Source: Rhodospirillales bacterium
Lineage (GTDB): Bacteria; Pseudomonadota; Alphaproteobacteria; Rhodospirillales; WMHbin7
Assembly: GCA_016214125.1 (NCBI GenBank)
Contig: JACRPC010000038.1
Span: forward strand, 1-64,000
Length of the DNA stretch: 64,000 bases
Direction of reading: 5' to 3'
A program made the translations under genes and the position numbers. The notes beneath the pieces are model-generated. The model worked only from the letters and a program-made list of their open reading frames with translations, had not been told where the DNA came from and did no database searches. Within the stretch, counting starts at the first letter, position 1. Each line of letters starts with the position of its first letter. Shown piece by piece: positions 61,789 to 64,000 of the stretch.

Positions 61789-62838
61789 TTGATCGATCTC
61801 TATAAATTGGCAAAGCCGCTGATCGGCGCCCTCGATGCCGAAAAGGCCCATCGCCTGGCAATCCGCGCCCTGGCCTTGGGTCTGGTCCCCGGCGATCGCA
61901 GCCCCGACGATCCGATCCTGGCGACCCGACTTTGGGGCCGCGACTTTCCCAATCCGGTCGGGCTGGCGGCCGGATTCGACAAGAACGCCGAAGTGGCCGA
62001 TGCCCTGTTGGCCCTGGGTTTTGGTTTCGTCGAGCTGGGCAGCGTCACCCCCCGGCCCCAGCCCGGCAACCCCCGGCCGCGGCTGTTTCGCCTCGACGAG
62101 GACCGGGCGGTGATCAACCGCATGGGCTTCAACAATGACGGGCTCGACGCCGTCGCCGACCGGCTTGCCCGCCGCACGCGCCGGGGGCTGGTGGGGGCCA
62201 ATCTCGGCAAGAACAAAGACACCGAGGACGCCGCCGCCGATTATGAAATCGGCGTCGCCCGGCTGGCGCCCTTGGCCGATTACCTGGTTATCAACGTCTC
62301 CTCGCCCAACACGCCTGGCCTGCGCGCCCTGCAAAGCGCCGCGGCCCTGGAAGCGTTGGTGCGCCGCGCCAAGGCGGCCATGCCCAAGGGGCAGGCGGCG
62401 CCGCTGCTGCTCAAGGTGGCGCCCGATCTCACGCCCGAGGACCGCGCCGACATCGCCCGCATCGCCCAAGCCGAGAAGCTGGATGGGCTGATCGTCACCA
62501 ACACCACGATCGCCCGGCCCGCTAGCTTGCGCTCGCGCCACAAGAACGAGAGCGGCGGTTTGAGCGGCCAGCCCCTGTTCGCCCCCTCGACCGCCGCTCT
62601 GGCCGATTTCCACCGCCTGACCGAAGGCCGCCTGCCGCTCATCGGCGTCGGCGGCATCGCCTCGGGCCAGCAGGCCTATGCGAAAATCCGTGCCGGCGCC
62701 TCGCTGGTGCAGCTTTATTCGGCGCTGGTCTTCGAAGGCCCCGGACTGGTCGGGCGGATCAAGCGCGAGTTGGCTGCCTCGTTGCGCGCCGACGGCTTTT
62801 CCACCCTCGCCCAAGCCGTGGGCGCCGATCATCGCTAA
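61789..62838 (+). CDS. pyrD: Dihydroorotate dehydrogenase (quinone), class 2
   Basis: 349 residues starting at TTG with GAGGATTAACGG before it. Class 2 membrane-associated N-terminal helix (YKLAKPLIGALDAEKAHRLA), then FMN barrel motifs LAAGFDKNAEV, GSVTPRPQPGN, NRMGFNNDG, NVSSPNTPGLRALQ (catalytic Ser in the VSSPN loop), TNTTIARP and GVGGIASGQQAY. It oxidises dihydroorotate to orotate in pyrimidine synthesis, complementing pyrB in this window. Confidence 0.96.
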   Translation: MIDLYKLAKPLIGALDAEKAHRLAIRALALGLVPGDRSPDDPILATRLWGRDFPNPVGLAAGFDKNAEVADALLALGFGFVELGSVTPRPQPGNPRPRLFRLDEDRAVINRMGFNNDGLDAVADRLARRTRRGLVGANLGKNKDTEDAAADYEIGVARLAPLADYLVINVSSPNTPGLRALQSAAALEALVRRAKAAMPKGQAAPLLLKVAPDLTPEDRADIARIAQAEKLDGLIVTNTTIARPASLRSRHKNESGGLSGQPLFAPSTAALADFHRLTEGRLPLIGVGGIASGQQAYAKIRAGASLVQLYSALVFEGPGLVGRIKRELAASLRADGFSTLAQAVGADHR

Positions 62839-62852
62839 CCCCAAAGGACATC

Positions 62853-63722
62853 ATGACCCTGCCCGTTTATCCCGGCCTGTCGGCGATCGCCGCCGCCTAT
62901 GACGGTTTCATTCTCGATCTCTGGGGGGTGATCCATGACGGCACCACGCCCTATCCGGGGGTCGTCAACACGCTCAAGGCCCTGAAGGCGGCCGGCAAGC
63001 GCGTCCTCATTCTTTCCAACGCACCCCGGCGCGCCCAGGTGTTGATCGACGGCCTCACCGGCATGAACATCGCCCGCGACCTCTACGGCCCGGTGATGAG
63101 CTCGGGCGAGGCGGTGCGCGACGAGTTGGAAAGCCGCGCCGATCCCGCCTTCGCCAAGCTGGGCACCCGGCTTTATCATCTGGGCCCGCCGCGCGATCGC
63201 AACATCTTCGACGGCCTGGCCGGCATCGTCGAGTCCGATCTGGCAAGCGCCCACTTCGTGCTCAACACCGGCCCGATCGAGTTCGATCATCAGGTGGCCG
63301 ATTACGAGGACGTGTTGAGCAAAGCCGCCGCCCGTCCTCTGCCGATGGTCTGCGCCAACCCCGACCGGGTGGTGGTGCGCCAAGGCAAGATGGTGATCTG
63401 CGCCGGCGCCCTGGCCGACCGCTACCGCGAATTGGGGGGCGTGGTGATCGATCGCGGCAAGCCCGATCCGGCCATTTACCGAACCTGCCTGGCCAAGCTG
63501 GGCGTTCCCGCCGCCCACGTGCTGGTGGTGGGCGATTCGCTGGAAACCGACATCGCCGGTGGGCTCAACGCCGGCTTGGATTGCGTGATGGTGGCGGGCG
63601 GCGTGCACCGCGAGGCCTTGGGCATACCTTGGGGCGCCATGCCCGATCCCGAAAAGGTGACGGCGCTGGCCACACGTCACCACCGCATGCCGAAGGCGGT
63701 GATCCCCGCCTTTGTTTGGTAG
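62853..63722 (+). CDS. HAD-IIA family phosphatase
   Basis: 289 residues of the TIGR01459/HAD-IIA type: YDGFILDLWGVIHDGTTPYP carries the DxWG.xhdG form of motif I in place of DxDxT, LILSNAPRRA motif II, DRGKPDPAIYRTCL Lys motif, VVGDSLETDIAGG acidic motif. Related to NagD-like sugar or nucleotide phosphatases. Substrate unknown. It follows pyrD by 14 bases and may share its transcript. Confidence 0.88.
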   Translation: MTLPVYPGLSAIAAAYDGFILDLWGVIHDGTTPYPGVVNTLKALKAAGKRVLILSNAPRRAQVLIDGLTGMNIARDLYGPVMSSGEAVRDELESRADPAFAKLGTRLYHLGPPRDRNIFDGLAGIVESDLASAHFVLNTGPIEFDHQVADYEDVLSKAAARPLPMVCANPDRVVVRQGKMVICAGALADRYRELGGVVIDRGKPDPAIYRTCLAKLGVPAAHVLVVGDSLETDIAGGLNAGLDCVMVAGGVHREALGIPWGAMPDPEKVTALATRHHRMPKAVIPAFVW

Positions 63723-63725
63723 GAG

Positions 63726-63962
63726 TTAGTGCACGCTCAAGGGCTCAAGATCGTTCTGGCGCACGGCAGCCAAGGCCAGTTCGCGCGCCGGCGCCCAGCC
63801 GATGCGGGTGCCGTCGGCGGCGTGGATGGTCCACACGGCCTGCTCGTCGATCACGCCCGCCTTGACGTAGGCGACCTGCTCGATGCCCCAGCTTACGAAA
63901 TCGCGGTGGCTGGTGGCGGGGCCCAAGGGGTTTGGGGGTTTCTTGTCAGCGGTGCTGGTCAT
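63726..63962 (-). CDS. DUF1150 family protein
   Basis: A 78-residue protein with WGIEQVAYVKAGVIDEQAVW, TIHAADGTRIGWAPARELAL and the closing RQNDLEPLSVH, the conserved ends of the DUF1150 family restricted to alphaproteobacteria. Often linked to small heat-shock genes elsewhere; here it faces the HAD-IIA gene, stop to stop, 3 bases apart. Function unknown. Confidence 0.9.
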   Translation of the reverse strand: MTSTADKKPPNPLGPATSHRDFVSWGIEQVAYVKAGVIDEQAVWTIHAADGTRIGWAPARELALAAVRQNDLEPLSVH

Positions 63963-64000
63963 GGCGCTTCTCCGTTCTGGGCGTCAAGAGCCCGCCTTCT

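Overview
The window is GC-rich bacterial chromosome with dense, short-spaced genes, many 4-bp ATGA/GTGA overlaps and occasional TTG/GTG starts. A DivL/ChpT/CtrA phosphorelay, FlbD, a class I lysyl-tRNA synthetase, DUF1150 and the gene order ctrA/fliI-fliJ, flhA-flhF-flhG and flbD-fliN-fliH-fliG-fliF point to an alphaproteobacterium, most likely a motile Rhodospirillales member (Magnetospirillum/Rhodospirillum-like). This is inferred from gene content only.

Layout. 1-140: right end of an IS3-family insertion sequence. 217-2737 (minus): dapD-dapE-membrane protein (lysine/meso-DAP synthesis). 2911-5229: DivL-like kinase with Ala in place of the phospho-acceptor. 5250-6530: HAD gene flanked by dispersed repeats, then an AT-richer gene-poor stretch. 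6533-12538: hrpB, an old-yellow-enzyme reductase, a TPR lipoprotein with a SUMF1-domain protein, and a Phd/PIN toxin-antitoxin pair. 12593-16579: pyrB, a probably non-catalytic pyrC, plsY and a cNMP/rhodanese protein.

16616-25795 is the most unusual part: two large proteins sharing an N-terminal peptidoglycan-binding-like module but carrying different C-termini (one lysozyme-like), a tandemly duplicated cassette of toxin-like C-terminus plus single-pass membrane protein, a Rap1a/Tai-like secreted protein and another secreted protein. It looks like an effector/immunity or polymorphic-toxin island, interrupted by lysS and a hemerythrin gene.

25892-31774 is a tungstate/molybdenum region: tupABC facing fdhD-mobA, a DUF2478-DUF364 fusion followed by DUF4258 and DUF2283 genes, and a ModE-type regulator that overlaps chpT.

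31771-61261 is the cell-cycle, chemotaxis and flagellar region: chpT, cheA (with a receiver), cheW, cheY, cheB, cheR; ctrA divergent from fliI-fliJ across a perfect CtrA box; a pseudo-receiver/pentapeptide protein; a chemoreceptor interrupted by an in-frame TAG; a STAS/anti-sigma-kinase/PP2C partner-switching set whose phosphatase has a CxxCH haem motif in its sensor; then fliK-like, flhG, flhF, flhA, flbD, fliN, fliH, fliG and fliF on the minus strand. DivL, ChpT and CtrA would form one phosphorelay controlling the flagellar genes around them.

61431-63962 carries DUF952, pyrD, a HAD-IIA phosphatase and DUF1150. I saw no rRNA, tRNA or CRISPR array.
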